The notes: generated by a model from the sequence alone, not told the origin. A stretch of DNA of 64,000 nt from Aquicoccus sp. G2-2 (GCF_034555965.1 NZ_JAYDCK010000003.1:3500653-3564652); one strand, 5' to 3'. Positions 8,732-19,202 are shown, counted from the first letter of the stretch. Made by a program: numbers and translations.

Positions 8732-9754
8732 TTACTTCTGAAGGTCGGTCCAGATCCGGGTGTAGAGCTTCTGCACCGCCGGGGAACAGGTCGGGATGAA
8801 ATGTCCCTTGTCGACAAGGTCTTGGGGGATCACGATTTCCCGCGCGGTTTTCATGTCTTCAGGCATGTATTTCTCCGACCCTTTTATGCCGTTGGCATAG
8901 CGGGCAAAGGCCGAGATCATGGCGGCGTTTTCCGGGTCCATGATGAAGTTCTGGAAGGTCTTAGCCTCTTCCAAGTTCTTGGCATCTTTCAGAACGGCAA
9001 CGGAATCCATCCACAACACATACCCTTCTTTCGGATAGCCGTATTCGATGTTGGAGTTCTCTAGCCGCATCCGGAAGGTCGACCCATTCCAGTTGACCCC
9101 GGCCAACAGATCCTCGGATGCGAATTTCGCGATATTGCCGTAATCCATGCCAAGCCAGCTTTCCTTCGCCTTGACGAGCCCATCGCGCACCTTTTTCAGA
9201 AGCACCTTGTCGTCTGTGCAAAGCGTGCCACCGTAATACATGATCGCAAGGCTCATCACGTCGCCCATTTCCGGCACCACGTTGATCTTGCCTTTCAACT
9301 CGTCCGGCGGGTCCATGAAGATGGCAGAGGTGTCGATATCGCCCTTGTAATACTTGGTGTTGACCACGACGCCGGTGGTGCCCCACTGCCATGGCACGGT
9401 ATAGTGACGGCCCGGATCCCAATCGACATTGATCCAGCGGGGATCGACGTTCTTGAAGTTTGGCATCTGGTCGGGCCGGGTTTCCGCCAGCAGCCCTTCG
9501 CCCACCCAGATCGGCACATAGGAGGCCGACGGCACCACGATATCATAGCCGTGGCCGCCGGCCTTTACCTTGGCCAGCGCGGTGTCGTTGCTGTCGAAAT
9601 CGGTGACTGTCACATGGATGCCGGTTTCGGCCTCGAATTTCTTGATCAAATCGGGATTGGTGTAATCACCCCAGTTATAGATATTGAGCTCTTGGGCCAT
9701 GGCCCCCGTGACTGTCAGGGCAAGCGCCGAGGCGGCAATCAGAAGTTTCTTCAT
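8732..9754 (-). CDS. Periplasmic spermidine/putrescine-type substrate-binding protein
   Basis: This is the 340-residue solute-binding protein of the adjacent ABC importer. An N-terminal signal peptide, MKKLLIAASALALTVTGAMA, is followed by QELNIYNWGDYTNPDLIKKFEAE, which is the opening of the PotD/PotF family (bacterial extracellular solute-binding protein family 1). The family binds polyamines and related cationic amines in the periplasm. It is the last of four transporter genes (ATPase, two permeases, binding protein). The neighbouring amidase and amidohydrolase genes suggest the ligand is an amine or amide rather than simply a polyamine; this part is inference. Confidence 0.9.
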   Translation of the reverse strand: MKKLLIAASALALTVTGAMAQELNIYNWGDYTNPDLIKKFEAETGIHVTVTDFDSNDTALAKVKAGGHGYDIVVPSASYVPIWVGEGLLAETRPDQMPNFKNVDPRWINVDWDPGRHYTVPWQWGTTGVVVNTKYYKGDIDTSAIFMDPPDELKGKINVVPEMGDVMSLAIMYYGGTLCTDDKVLLKKVRDGLVKAKESWLGMDYGNIAKFASEDLLAGVNWNGSTFRMRLENSNIEYGYPKEGYVLWMDSVAVLKDAKNLEEAKTFQNFIMDPENAAMISAFARYANGIKGSEKYMPEDMKTAREIVIPQDLVDKGHFIPTCSPAVQKLYTRIWTDLQK

Positions 9755-9822
9755 TTCCTTGTCTCCTTGTTGGCAGTGGTTCGGTTTTTTTGTTCCCGGT
9801 TCTGCTGACCGGATTTCCCAGT

Positions 9823-10689
9823 CTAATCCTGTTGATTGGTCAGGCGGAAAAACAGCGACACCAGAATCACCCCGGCGATAAGGATCACGGTGGATATCGC
9901 GTTGACCTCCGGGGTGACGGTGCGGCGAAGCTGACCCAGCATGTAGGTCGGCAACGTGTCCTGCCCTGCGGATTTGACGAATTCGGTGATCACCACGTCA
10001 TCAAGCGAAATGACAAAAGCCAGCATCAGCCCGGCCACAATTCCCGGCCACATCAGCGGCAGCGTGATCCGCCGGAACGTCATCCAGCGCGACGCATAAA
10101 GATCCTTGGCCGCCGCCTCGAACGACGTATCCATCGTTTCAAGCCGTGCCCGGATCGGCAGATAGGCGAAGGGAATGCAGAACGCGGTATGCGCGGCGAT
10201 GAGATAAATCATCCCGGAATAACCAGTCTGCACCTTGATCCACGCAAACACGATCAGCAGTGCAACTGCGGTGACAATCTCGGGTACCATCAGCGGCTGG
10301 TTGATCAGCGTATAAATCATGGTCTGCCCGGTGAACTTGCGCGTCCGAGTGGTGGCAAGTGCTGCCATCGTCGCCACCACCGTGGCAATTGTTGCAGCGA
10401 TGGTTGCCAGTATCAGCGAACGCAACGCAGCATCTTTCACGATCTCGTTGGCGGCGGCTTCTCTGTACCAATGCAGGCTGAACCCCTGCCACTGCGCCAT
10501 CGACGTGCCCTCGTTGAACGAAAACGTCACCAGGATCATGATCGGCGCGTAAATCGTCACGAAGGTCAATATGGCAATGAGGCCAAAGCCGGGAAGTGTG
10601 CGCACGGAGTATCCTCGCTGGCGGCGCGCGCGGGGGCTGGTTGCGCTCGGTTCAGCCATCGGCCTGCTCCTTTGAGGTAATGCGGACAT
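9823..10689 (-). CDS. ABC transporter permease (PotC-like)
   Basis: This is a 288-residue inner-membrane permease of the spermidine/putrescine ABC class (binding-protein-dependent transport system inner membrane component). There are about six hydrophobic helices. The EAA loop that contacts the ATPase is visible at MDTSFEAAAKDLYASRWMTFRRITLPLMWPGI (about residues 175-206). The N-terminus is basic (RARRQRGYSVR), as expected for a cytoplasmic end. It overlaps the upstream permease gene by 38 bp and is followed by the binding protein. Confidence 0.9.
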   Translation of the reverse strand: MSALPQRSRPMAEPSATSPRARRQRGYSVRTLPGFGLIAILTFVTIYAPIMILVTFSFNEGTSMAQWQGFSLHWYREAAANEIVKDAALRSLILATIAATIATVVATMAALATTRTRKFTGQTMIYTLINQPLMVPEIVTAVALLIVFAWIKVQTGYSGMIYLIAAHTAFCIPFAYLPIRARLETMDTSFEAAAKDLYASRWMTFRRITLPLMWPGIVAGLMLAFVISLDDVVITEFVKSAGQDTLPTYMLGQLRRTVTPEVNAISTVILIAGVILVSLFFRLTNQQD

Positions 10690-11599
10690 ACCACATCAGC
10701 GCGATGATCGTGGCCGCCATCAACATCAGCGACAGTGCAGCACCCAGCGGCCAGTTGCGGCCCGCTCCGAATTGCAGATCAATCAGGTTGCCGAACATCA
10801 GGTTCTTGCCGCCGCCCAGCACCCGCGGCGTGACGTAAGCCCCGAGGCTGGGGATAAAGACCAGTATCGACCCGGCGATGATGCCGGGCTTGATCAGCGG
10901 CAGGATAACCCGGCGAAAGGCTGTCCAGCGGCCCGCATAAAGGTCGTGCGCCGCTTCGACCAGGCGGAAATCAAGCTTGTCGACGGCGGCATAGATCGGC
11001 AACACCATCAACGGCAGGAAAACATAAGTCATGCCGAAGGTGATGGCGAAATTGGTGAACATCATCTGGATGGGGGCGTCGATGATGTGCAGTTTCAGCA
11101 GGATCAGGTTGATCACGCCTTCCGAGCGGATCAGTTCCTGAATTGCGATCGTGCGCACCAGAAGATTGGTCCAGAAAGGCACGGTCATCAGAAACAGCCA
11201 GAATTCGCGCTTGCCCGGCGGCTGGGTGGCGATGAACCATGCAGTTGGCACGCCGAAAATCAGCGTTAGCACCGTGGTAATCATCGAAAGCGAGAAAGAG
11301 CGCCAGAAGATCGACAGATTGGCATCCGCCCACATTAAGGTGTCATCGAAAATGTCGCGCTGAACCAAGGTCGAGGTCCAGCCATCAAGTGAAAACTGCC
11401 ATTTGACGTTGCCATAATCCCCCGGCGTGAGGAATGAATAGACAACCATCACCAAAAGCGGCCCGGCCGCGGCGAGTATGATGATCACCATCGCCGGCGT
11501 GGCCAGCAACCAGCGATTGCGGGTGTCTGTTGTGACGGCCTCTCGCTCCAGTTCTCCGGGGGCGTAGGGCGCGGCGGACTTGTCCGGCAGGCTCACCAT
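10652..11599 (-). CDS. ABC transporter permease (PotB-like)
   Basis: This is a 315-residue first permease of the importer. It has an N-terminal helix after TDTRNRWLL, a periplasmic loop and a permease domain whose EAA motif reads [31 protein letters not shown]. The length fits PotB-type proteins. The ATG at 11597-11599 lies against the 3' end of the ATPase gene: 7 bp overlap with the frame as read, or a 4-bp gap if the ATPase ends at 11604 (see that entry). Confidence 0.9.
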   Translation of the reverse strand: MVSLPDKSAAPYAPGELEREAVTTDTRNRWLLATPAMVIIILAAAGPLLVMVVYSFLTPGDYGNVKWQFSLDGWTSTLVQRDIFDDTLMWADANLSIFWRSFSLSMITTVLTLIFGVPTAWFIATQPPGKREFWLFLMTVPFWTNLLVRTIAIQELIRSEGVINLILLKLHIIDAPIQMMFTNFAITFGMTYVFLPLMVLPIYAAVDKLDFRLVEAAHDLYAGRWTAFRRVILPLIKPGIIAGSILVFIPSLGAYVTPRVLGGGKNLMFGNLIDLQFGAGRNWPLGAALSLMLMAATIIALMWYVRITSKEQADG

Positions 11600-12663
11600 C
11601 GCGTCAGTCCCTCAACACAGTGACGGCGCCGGGCGCGAAGGTGATCGCCGCGGGCATACCCCTCCGGCAAATCGCCGCCACTCGGCCCGTTCGGCATCAG
11701 AACCCTGAACGCCTCCCCGGTGGCAAGCCGAAGATGGCTTGTCGTGGCCTGCCCGGAATAAACAACTGTTTCGGCGGTCGCGGCGATTTCACCAGTGCTG
11801 GGTTGTCCGGCGCGTACACTGACATGCTCGGGCCGCACGAGCACCGAAACCGCCCCATCGGCAACCCCATCAGGCACCTTGACCTGAAACTCCCCGCCCG
11901 CAGCCAAGGTGATTGTGCCCTGCGAAAGCGTCGCGTCCAAAAAGTTCGATTCACCAATGAAATTCGCCACAAAGCGTTCAGCCGGGCGTTCATAAATCTC
12001 GCGCGGACTGCCGATCTGAAGGATCCGCCCGGCGTTCATCACCGCGATCCGGTCCGACATGGTCAGTGCCTCTTCCTGATCGTGGGTGACGAACACAAAG
12101 GTGATTCCGGTTTCGCTTTGCAGCCGCTTCAACTCGATCTGCATTTCCTTGCGCAGCTTCAGATCAAGCGCGCTGAGCGGTTCATCCAGAAGCAACACCT
12201 GCGGATGCGGCGCCAGCGCCCGCGCCAGCGCAACCCGCTGCTGCTGCCCGCCCGAAAGCTCACTGGTGCGCCGGTCCTTCAGCGCCTCCATCTGTACCAG
12301 ATGCAGCATTTCATCGACGGTTTTGCCGATTTCCGCCTTGGGCTTGCCCAGCATTTCCAGCCCGAACGCAATGTTCTGCGCCACGCTCATATGCGGAAAC
12401 AGCGCATAATTCTGAAACACCGTGTTGACCGGGCGCCGGTTCGGCGGCAGCCGCGAAATATCCTTCCCGTCAAGCAGGATGGCCCCCATCGACGGCGGCT
12501 CGAACCCGGCGATGAGGCGCAAGAGCGTGGTCTTGCCACAACCCGACGGCCCGAGCAGGGTGAAAAATTCATTGCCCTCGATCGTCACATTCACGTCCTG
12601 AAGGGCGGTAAAGGCCGAAGCACCCGCCCCGAAGATCTTGGTGGCGTTCTCAATCTGGATCAT
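11593..12663 (-). CDS. ABC transporter ATP-binding protein (PotA-like), probable C-terminal frameshift
   Basis: This ATPase powers the amine importer. Walker A (GPSGCGKTT), the signature [15 protein letters not shown], Walker B ([12 protein letters not shown]) and the switch His ([11 protein letters not shown]) are all intact. A C-terminal TOBE domain follows. The last residues as read ([14 protein letters not shown]...) are unlike the family. Skipping one base in the run at 11659-11662 gives [17 protein letters not shown] and a stop at 11604-11606, which is a typical PotA-type ending. One extra base is therefore likely, real or technical, and the true protein would be about 352 residues. The upstream region holds two inverted repeats shared with the divergent TetR gene. 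Confidence 0.88.
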   Translation of the reverse strand: MIQIENATKIFGAGASAFTALQDVNVTIEGNEFFTLLGPSGCGKTTLLRLIAGFEPPSMGAILLDGKDISRLPPNRRPVNTVFQNYALFPHMSVAQNIAFGLEMLGKPKAEIGKTVDEMLHLVQMEALKDRRTSELSGGQQQRVALARALAPHPQVLLLDEPLSALDLKLRKEMQIELKRLQSETGITFVFVTHDQEEALTMSDRIAVMNAGRILQIGSPREIYERPAERFVANFIGESNFLDATLSQGTITLAAGGEFQVKVPDGVADGAVSVLVRPEHVSVRAGQPSTGEIAATAETVVYSGQATTSHLRLATGEAFRVLMPNGPSGGDLPEGYARGDHLRARRRHCVEGLTRW

Positions 12664-12714
12664 GTCATTCCTGCGCTGGAGTCCTGAAACGGGTTGTTGA
12701 TGAGAAAGCTACCC

Positions 12715-12735
12715 TTGACAAATTAATTTAGTCAA
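12715..12735. promoter_or_regulatory. Inverted repeat TTGAC-N11-GTCAA in the transporter/tetR divergent region
   Basis: TTGAC at 12715-12719 and GTCAA at 12731-12735 form a perfect 5-bp inverted repeat with an AT-rich spacer. Each arm also gives a -35-like hexamer (TTGACA on plus, TTGACT on minus), so this may hold the overlapping divergent promoters. No strong -10 was found. Confidence 0.4.
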
Positions 12736-12742
12736 TACAAAA

Positions 12743-12760
12743 ATTTTATAGCGATAAAAT
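12743..12760. promoter_or_regulatory. Candidate TetR operator
   Basis: ATTTTATAGCGATAAAAT is a perfect palindrome of two 7-bp arms around AGCG. It lies 24 bp upstream of the tetR-type start and 80 bp upstream of the ABC ATPase start, in the only divergent gap of the cluster. Size and position fit autoregulation by the adjacent TetR protein. Confidence 0.55.
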
Positions 12761-12783
12761 ATTTCTGGCGAGAGCACGAATAC

Positions 12784-13497
12784 TTGGCACAAACATCTGA
12801 TCAACCCACGGCAACCGCCCCTGAAGCCCCAGGTCTGCGAAGCAAGAAGAAAGCCCGCCGCAGGCAGGAAATCCTGCGCTGCGCGGGGCGGCTTTTCGCG
12901 CGCGACGGGTTTGACGCGACCACCATGGCCACCATCGCCAGCGAAGCCGACGTGTCACCGCCAACCGTGTTCAACTATTTCGGCTCAAAGGAAAATATTC
13001 TGAGCGCACTGATCTTCGAGGGCACTGAAGATGAACGAACCCGGCACCTCAAAAGCCCCAGAAAAACCAATTGCAACTTTGCCGACGTGCTTGCGGATTT
13101 TCTGTGCGATTGCGCCAACAACACGATGCGAATCGCGGGAAAGCGCGTCTGGCGCTATGTCGAAGCGACCAACATCCGGCGGCCGGGCTCCGATTTTCAA
13201 AGGCGGTTCGACCATTCTGACACCGAGTTGCACAACCTGTTCGCCCGGTTTCTGAGCGCCTACGATATCGTGCTGCGAAATGGCCAGACCCCGGATACGC
13301 GCTTTCTGGCCTGGCTGTTCTATGACCGCTGGTCCGCCAGATATTTTGCATACATCAAGGATGACGACATGCCGATGAGCGAACATGAAACGCAGGTGCG
13401 CAGCGATGTCGATGCCATGGTTGCGCTGCTCTTTGATGACGATTTCACCGCAACCTCACCTCTCAAAAAGGCGGACCCAATAAATGACCAAAGCTGA
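12784..13497 (+). CDS. TetR family transcriptional regulator
   Basis: This is a 237-residue repressor-type protein. The N-terminal DNA-binding domain reads RRQEILRCAGRLFARDGFDATTMATIASEADVSPPTVFNYFGSKENIL (about residues 27-74), a textbook TetR helix-turn-helix. The C-terminal ligand domain is not assignable. The start used is TTG; no earlier ATG or GTG is in frame, and the next Met lies inside the DNA-binding domain. It is divergent from the ABC importer and overlaps the downstream amidohydrolase by 14 bp. It therefore probably controls both arms through the palindromes at 12715-12760, with the imported compound or a product as inducer (inference). Confidence 0.88.
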   Translation: MAQTSDQPTATAPEAPGLRSKKKARRRQEILRCAGRLFARDGFDATTMATIASEADVSPPTVFNYFGSKENILSALIFEGTEDERTRHLKSPRKTNCNFADVLADFLCDCANNTMRIAGKRVWRYVEATNIRRPGSDFQRRFDHSDTELHNLFARFLSAYDIVLRNGQTPDTRFLAWLFYDRWSARYFAYIKDDDMPMSEHETQVRSDVDAMVALLFDDDFTATSPLKKADPINDQS

Positions 13498-15148
13498 TCT
13501 TGTCATCCTCAACGGGCGGGTTCTGACGATGGACGCCGATCACCCGCATGCCGAAGCCGTGGCCGTTACCGGCGGACATATCTTGGCGGTGGGCTCAAAC
13601 GCCGATATTCACGATCTGGCCGGTCCGGGAACCCGGCGCATTGATGCGCAGGGGGCCACGGTGATGCCGGGTATGGTCGAAGCGCACCTGCATCTTTTTG
13701 GGGGTGCATTCGGGATGCGCCTATTGCATCTCGATGGCATTCAAGGCCTGCCCGCGTTGCGCGACAAGGTGCAGGCTTATGCCCGCGCCAACCCCGATGA
13801 AGCGCTTCTGATCTGCAAGGCCGCTGACTACAACCTGTTTGGCGACAGTATTGCAACTACACGGCAGATGCTGGACGAAGCCCTTGCCGATCGCCCGCTG
13901 ATCCTTTTTGCAGGCGACCATCATACGGCCTGGGCCAATACGATTGCGCTCAAACGCGCCGGAATTTTCAATGGCCGCGCTCTTGGTCCCGGCAATGAAA
14001 TCGTGATGGGTGAAGATGGTTTTGCCGCCGGTGAATTGCGCGAACACGAGGCAAGCGAACCTGTCATGGCGCTGCGTTCGTCCGGTGGGCGCGAAAATCT
14101 GGGGCTTGCCGGGGTCGAGCCGGATGCGACGCTGACTGCCGCAGAACGCGCGGACGATATTGCGGTCATGCGCGAGGGACTGGCGTTTTGCGCGTCGCAT
14201 GGTTTCACCAGCCTGCACAATATGGATGGCAATCGTTATCAACTTGATTTGTTGAGCGAGATTGAAAGCAATGGCGATCTGTTGTGCCGGACTGAAATTC
14301 CGTTTCACCTGACCCCGCAAAAGCCGGTCTCTTCATTGGAAGAAGCCAGCGCATTGGCCGAGGAATTCAACACTGACAGGCTCAGTGCCGGACGGGTCAA
14401 GATGTTCATGGACGGCGTGATCGACAGCGCGACCGCCGTCATGGTCGCGGATTATGCCGACAGGCCCGGTTGGCGTGGTGAGCCATTACATTGCGCCGAA
14501 CGGTTTTGCCAAGCCGCAACGGAGGCCGACAGGCGCGGCTTGCAAATCTCGGTTCATGCGATTGGCGATGGCGCTGTGCGCCGGGTGCTTGATGGCTATG
14601 AGGCAGCGCAAAAGGCCAACGGCAAGCGCGATTCGCGCCACCGGATCGAACATATCGAGGTGCTGCACCCTGACGATCTGCCACGGTTCGGGGAATTGGG
14701 GGTCGTCGCCTCGATGCAGCCGCCGCACCCGCCGGGTGCAATGGATTTTCCGCTGGAGCCGTGGCTTTCACATGTGGGAGAGGCGCGATGGCCGTGGTCG
14801 TTCCCGCTTTCGTATTTGCGCGAAGAGGGGGTTGCGATCGCGTTTGCATCAGATTGGCCGGTTTCCGACCTCAATCCGATGCGGGGCGTGAAGGCCGCCG
14901 TTGAGCGCCAGCCCTGGAAGGCCGGACACCCCGGCCATGCCTCGACATTGCAGCAAGCGTTGCATGGCTACACGCTGGGCGGTGCATACGCAGGCAAGGA
15001 CGACCATCGCCTTGGCCGGATCGTGCCCGGTCTTGTGGCGGATATCGTTATCATGGACCGCGATCTGGAAGCGACCCCGATAGATGAACTTGATCAGGCA
15101 AAAGCCGCGCTCACGCTCTGCGGTGGTCAGATCACATGGGAAATGTAG
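13484..15148 (+). CDS. Amidohydrolase (YtcJ-like)
   Basis: This is a 554-residue metal-dependent amidohydrolase of the amidohydrolase_3/YtcJ group, cytoplasmic. The N-terminal beta-sandwich begins ADLVILNGRVLTMD. The metal-binding HxH is EAHLHLFGG (near residue 69), further metal-site His follows in ISVHAIGDGA and HRIEHIEV, and the Asp motif is FASDWPVSDLNP. The family hydrolyses amide or cyclic amide bonds, but member substrates vary widely. It is co-transcribed with the TetR gene and faces away from the importer and amidase, which suggests a joint catabolic pathway. Confidence 0.88.
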   Translation: MTKADLVILNGRVLTMDADHPHAEAVAVTGGHILAVGSNADIHDLAGPGTRRIDAQGATVMPGMVEAHLHLFGGAFGMRLLHLDGIQGLPALRDKVQAYARANPDEALLICKAADYNLFGDSIATTRQMLDEALADRPLILFAGDHHTAWANTIALKRAGIFNGRALGPGNEIVMGEDGFAAGELREHEASEPVMALRSSGGRENLGLAGVEPDATLTAAERADDIAVMREGLAFCASHGFTSLHNMDGNRYQLDLLSEIESNGDLLCRTEIPFHLTPQKPVSSLEEASALAEEFNTDRLSAGRVKMFMDGVIDSATAVMVADYADRPGWRGEPLHCAERFCQAATEADRRGLQISVHAIGDGAVRRVLDGYEAAQKANGKRDSRHRIEHIEVLHPDDLPRFGELGVVASMQPPHPPGAMDFPLEPWLSHVGEARWPWSFPLSYLREEGVAIAFASDWPVSDLNPMRGVKAAVERQPWKAGHPGHASTLQQALHGYTLGGAYAGKDDHRLGRIVPGLVADIVIMDRDLEATPIDELDQAKAALTLCGGQITWEM

Positions 15149-15267
15149 GCCGGGCAGGGGAGTGGAAAAACCTTGTGGGTCAATTGCTTTCGGCCCTGCG
15201 ACGCTTCCCGTTTTGAGATTGGCATATCAATCCGCAAGTTACGCGCCGGATGCGATTTGAAGCGAGG

Positions 15268-15654
15268 TTAGGATTCGGGGGAATCAACCTTTTCTGACAA
15301 GGCTTTTGATAATGCTCGGGAAATATCTGCGACTTGATAGGGTTTATCGATGCATGTCTGATCTGCAAACCTACCATCCAGCGCAGCCGACCCATAACCG
15401 CTTGTGAACAGGAAGGGCAGGCCGCGCGTCTGCAATGCTTCGGCAACCGGGAAGACCTTTGTTCCGTTAAGGTTCAGATCGAGAATGGCGACGTCGAAAC
15501 CGCCACGCTCCACCAGTGAAACGCCCTCTGCAACGCCGGTGGCATGCCCGGCCACCGTGGCTCCAAGATCTGAAAGCATATCCTCCAGCATCATGAAAAT
15601 GAGTACTTCGTCTTCGACGACCAGCACCTTTGAACCTCTGATGCTCTGGCTCAC
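15268..15654 (-). CDS. Single-domain response regulator
   Basis: This is a 128-residue stand-alone receiver domain. The acidic pocket is in VLVVEDEVLIF, the phospho-acceptor Asp is in AILDLNLNG (about residue 56), and the conserved Lys is in CIDKPYQ. The start was set at GTG 15654 because GGGGGAG lies 7 bases upstream on the minus strand; a longer open frame to 16665 is antisense to the kinase gene. With no output domain it probably works as a phosphate carrier or sink, or by protein contact, for HWE/HisKA2-type kinases. It is divergent from such a kinase and has an EcfG-type promoter at 15700-15724. Confidence 0.88.
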   Translation of the reverse strand: MSQSIRGSKVLVVEDEVLIFMMLEDMLSDLGATVAGHATGVAEGVSLVERGGFDVAILDLNLNGTKVFPVAEALQTRGLPFLFTSGYGSAALDGRFADQTCIDKPYQVADISRALSKALSEKVDSPES

Positions 15655-15699
15655 TGTCGCTCCCCCTATTTTTCTATTCGTTACATTAACACGAAACCA

Positions 15700-15724
15700 A
15701 ACGCCCGCGTCGGTGTTAAGTTCC
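15700..15724 (-). promoter_or_regulatory. EcfG-type stress promoter for the response regulator
   Basis: On the minus strand this reads GGAAC-N16-CGTT (GGAAC from 15724, CGTT ending at 15700), an exact match to the alphaproteobacterial EcfG consensus. It lies 45 bp upstream of the response-regulator start. Confidence 0.75.
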
Positions 15725-15798
15725 AAATATGAAATAAAGAAAGTTCCGAATATGTGAAAAAGGGCTAATAATAACCATTGAGGGGGAGAAGAAAAAGA

Positions 15799-18700
15799 AT
15801 GATGGAGGTACCAGTGCCTGATGCGGGACTTCCGTCGGGCAGCGGCGACATGGGGGCACGAATCCGCGCTTTCGATTGGTCGAACACGCCGCTCGGTCCG
15901 CCCGACCAATGGCCGCAAAGCCTGAAGACGGCGGTCGGCATCATGCTGAATTCGGGATACCCTATGTATATCGCGTGGGGGTCCGATTTCACTCAGATTT
16001 ACAACGACGCCTATCGTCCCATTCTGGGCGATAGCAAACATCCTGCGGCGCTTGGCATGAGTACGGTCGATACCTTCGCCGAGATATGGGATCAGATCGG
16101 GCCGATGTTCCGCTCGGTGCTTGAGGACGCCAAACCCTCCACATACACCGATCTGATGATGCCGCTCGAACGCTATGGCTTTCCCGAGGAATGTTTCTTC
16201 GTTTTTTCCTACAGCCCCGTTTTGCTGGCGTCTGGACAGGTCGGCGGGGTTTTCGTGACGGTGCTTGAGACGACGGACCGTGTCCTGCGCGAGCGTCGGC
16301 AGCGCGTCGTCAAGGATATTGCGGCAGTCAACGCGCAAGGTAGCCGCGATGAGATATTCGGCCACGCGCTGAACGCCATCGCCCGGTCGCCCGGCGATTG
16401 CCCGTTCGCGGCAATATGTCGTGAGACCGAAAATGGTGACTGGACCGTCGCCGGGCGTTGTGCCCCTTCGGAGCTTTCCGATGCGGCAATTCTGGCGGCG
16501 CTCGAGTCGGCCCAAAGCGCCGGGATGCCTGCAACTCCACTCGCATTGAGCGAGGGCGTCGTTTGCGATCCGTGGCCGGAAGCCGTGACGCATTTTACTT
16601 GTCGGCCTATTTTGCCCCCGGCTCTGCCGAGACGGCCGGCATTCTGGTGGCTGGAACAGGTCCACGGTTGCGGTGGAATGACGAATATTCCGCGTATTTC
16701 GATGCTTGTGCCTCCAGCTTGGCGACAGTCATAGCAGATGCCGAAGTTTTGGCGGTCGAGCGCAAGCGCTCAGAGGCGCTGGCTGAAATAGATCGCGCCA
16801 AGACCGCGTTCTTCTCCAATGTCAGCCACGAATTTCGCACGCCGCTCACGCTTATGCTTGGCCCGCTTGAGGATGCAATGGCCGAAGCGTCGCGAAGCGG
16901 CACCAACACCGGCTTTTCCGCGCAAATCGAAACCGTGTATCGAAATGCACTTCGCCTGAAGCGGCTGGTAAACAGCCTGCTGGATTTCTCGCGCATCGAG
17001 GCAGGGCGCGCATCTGCAGAGTTTCAGCCAACGAAACTGGTTCCGCTGACAACCTACCTCGTGTCCAGTTTCCGTTCGGCGACCGAGAAGGCGGGGCTTG
17101 AGCTTCTTCTGGATGCCCATGAACCCGATGGAGAGGTCTATCTCGATCGGAACATGTGGGAAAACATTATTCTCAATCTCATCTCCAACGCATTCAAGTT
17201 CACGCTCGAAGGCTCGATCACGGTCGAGATTGGCAAGGGAGCTGACGGACGCTCGGCCGTGGTGACGGTTCGCGATACCGGGGTCGGCATTCCTGAACAC
17301 GAACTGCCACGATTGTTCGAACGTTTTCATCGGGTCGAAGGCGTGATGGGAAGGTCGATTGAAGGCAGCGGTATCGGACTGGCGCTTGTCGACGAACTGG
17401 TCAGGCTGCACGGCGGCACGATGGCGGTTGAGAGCGAAGTGGGGCAGGGCACCGCATTCACTATTACCATCCCGCTGGGCAAGGATCACCTGCCCGCTGA
17501 CCAGGTCGGTTCACCCGCCGAGCCAGCGACAACAGGTCAGCGCCCCAGCGGTTTCGTCGCCGAGGCGCTTCGCTGGCTGCCCTTAGACGACACCGATGAA
17601 AAGGTGGCCCAACTGGTCGATGACGCGCCGCGCGACACGATGGGAACGACAGACCGGCACATTCTCGTGGTCGATGACAACGCCGACATGCGCGATTACC
17701 TGCTGCATTTGCTGCGGGGGCAGGGCTACCATGTCAGGACCGCGCCGGACGGGCTGGCTGCCCTTGACATCATCGCGTCGAATCCACCCGATATCGTGCT
17801 TTGTGACCTGATGATGCCCCGACTTGACGGTCTCGGCTTGCTGGCAAGGCTGCGCGAGGATGAGGCGACGCGCGAATTGCCGTTCATCGCATTGTCGGCC
17901 CGTGCTGGTGAAGAAGCGAAGATTGAAGGTCTGAACGCGGGCGCTGACGCTTATCTGGTCAAGCCGTTTTCCAGCCGCGAACTGTTCGCCCGCGTGGCCT
18001 CTACTATCGAACTGGCGCGGGTTCGGCGCACTGCGCGTGATGCGTTGAAAGACGAATCTGCGCGTCTGCGGCGGCTGTTCGAACAGGCACCGGGATTTAT
18101 CACGACACTGCAAGGCCCGAACCATGTTTTCGAATTCGCTAACGCGTCTTACTGTCGGCTTGTCGGAAACCGCGATATCATCGGAAAAAGCGTGGAAGAG
18201 GCGCTGCCGGAAGTAAAAGGGCAGGGGTTTATTGACCTGCTCGATCAAGTTTACCAAACCGGCAAGCCCTATGTCGCTGACAACATGCCTGCGCGCCTTC
18301 AGCAATCCAAGGACGCTCCGCTAAGGGACGTATTCTTGAACTTCGTCTATGAGCCAATCATGGATGCCCAAGACGTTGTCACCGGCATTTTTGTCGAGGG
18401 TCATGACGTTACGCAGCAGCATCAGACCAATGAGCATTTGAAACTATTGGTCAACGAGCTCAATCATCGCGTCAAGAACATGCTCGCAATCGTCCAGAGT
18501 TTTAGCCGCCAGACCTATAAGGGGACTCGGTCATCGGCTGAGGAGCGGGACGCCTTCGAAGGCCGCTTGTTGGCGCTGGCCGCGGCGCATGATCTTCTGA
18601 CAACGCAAAACTGGGAAACGACGGCTCTGGCGGATATCGCACGAGGAGTGTTCGGGATTCATGATAACAAGAATGTTTTCACGATTTCGGGGCCAATGGT

Positions 18701-19028
18701 TCATCTTAACCCGAAAACGGCTGTGACGCTTGCCATGGCGTTCCACGAACTAACGACAAATGCTATTAAATACGGGGCTTTGTCCGTTCCCGAAGGATCG
18801 GTCGAGTTGAGCTGGGAGGTCGAGCAGACGTTAAAGCCGCATCTTGCACTTTTATGGAGCGAGAAGGACGGTCCGAAAGTGGAAACACCTGGCCGACGTG
18901 GCTTTGGCTCGCAGCTGATCGAACGTGCGCTGGCAAAGGAACTTGGAGGCGACGTCACTTTGGAATTCAGACCGGAGGGACTGGTTTGCAAGATCGGCGC
19001 TCCGCTACCCGAGACCCCGATTACGTGA
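15799..19028 (+). pseudogene. Hybrid sensor with two histidine kinase modules (HisKA and HWE), frameshifted
   Basis: Reading across one frameshift gives a protein of about 1076 residues with these modules in order. A PAS-like N-terminus (FDWSNTPLGPPDQWP, YIAWG) is followed by a GAF-like region. Then come HisKA (phospho-His about 344, FSNVSHEFRTPLT) and HATPase (GSGIGLALVDELVRLHGG). A receiver follows (Asp about 670, VLCDLMMPRLDG), then a second PAS, then an HWE/HisKA2 kinase (His about 890, ELNHRVKNMLAIVQSFSRQ; HELTTNAIKYGALS). The frame changes at the T4 run 16593-16596; one more T restores EAVTHFYLSAYFAPG. The kinase is probably intact in nature. It is divergent from a lone receiver, a likely phospho-partner. 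HWE kinases commonly feed the PhyR/EcfG general stress pathway. Confidence 0.82.
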
Positions 19029-19202
19029 TCAGTCGCACGGGCCGCCGGGATGAAAGAGTGGTCGTCCGCTAAGATTTTCGAGATAACTCAATGATCTGGG
19101 GCGAACTGGGCCGTGGCCGATATGTCGAGGCACGGCACCGCAGCCGGAAATTCCCGCCCGTGTCTCTCTGAGAATGCCGCAGAGAAGGCGGACATTTTGA
19201 GT

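Noticed and set aside
11620..12687. 355-codon plus-strand open frame opposite the ABC ATPase
   Set aside because: Antisense to an ATPase with all motifs intact; no recognisable domain.
15655..16665. N-terminal extension of the response-regulator frame
   Set aside because: It lies antisense to the kinase gene and would bury the EcfG promoter and the GGGGGAG ribosome site; start set at GTG 15654.
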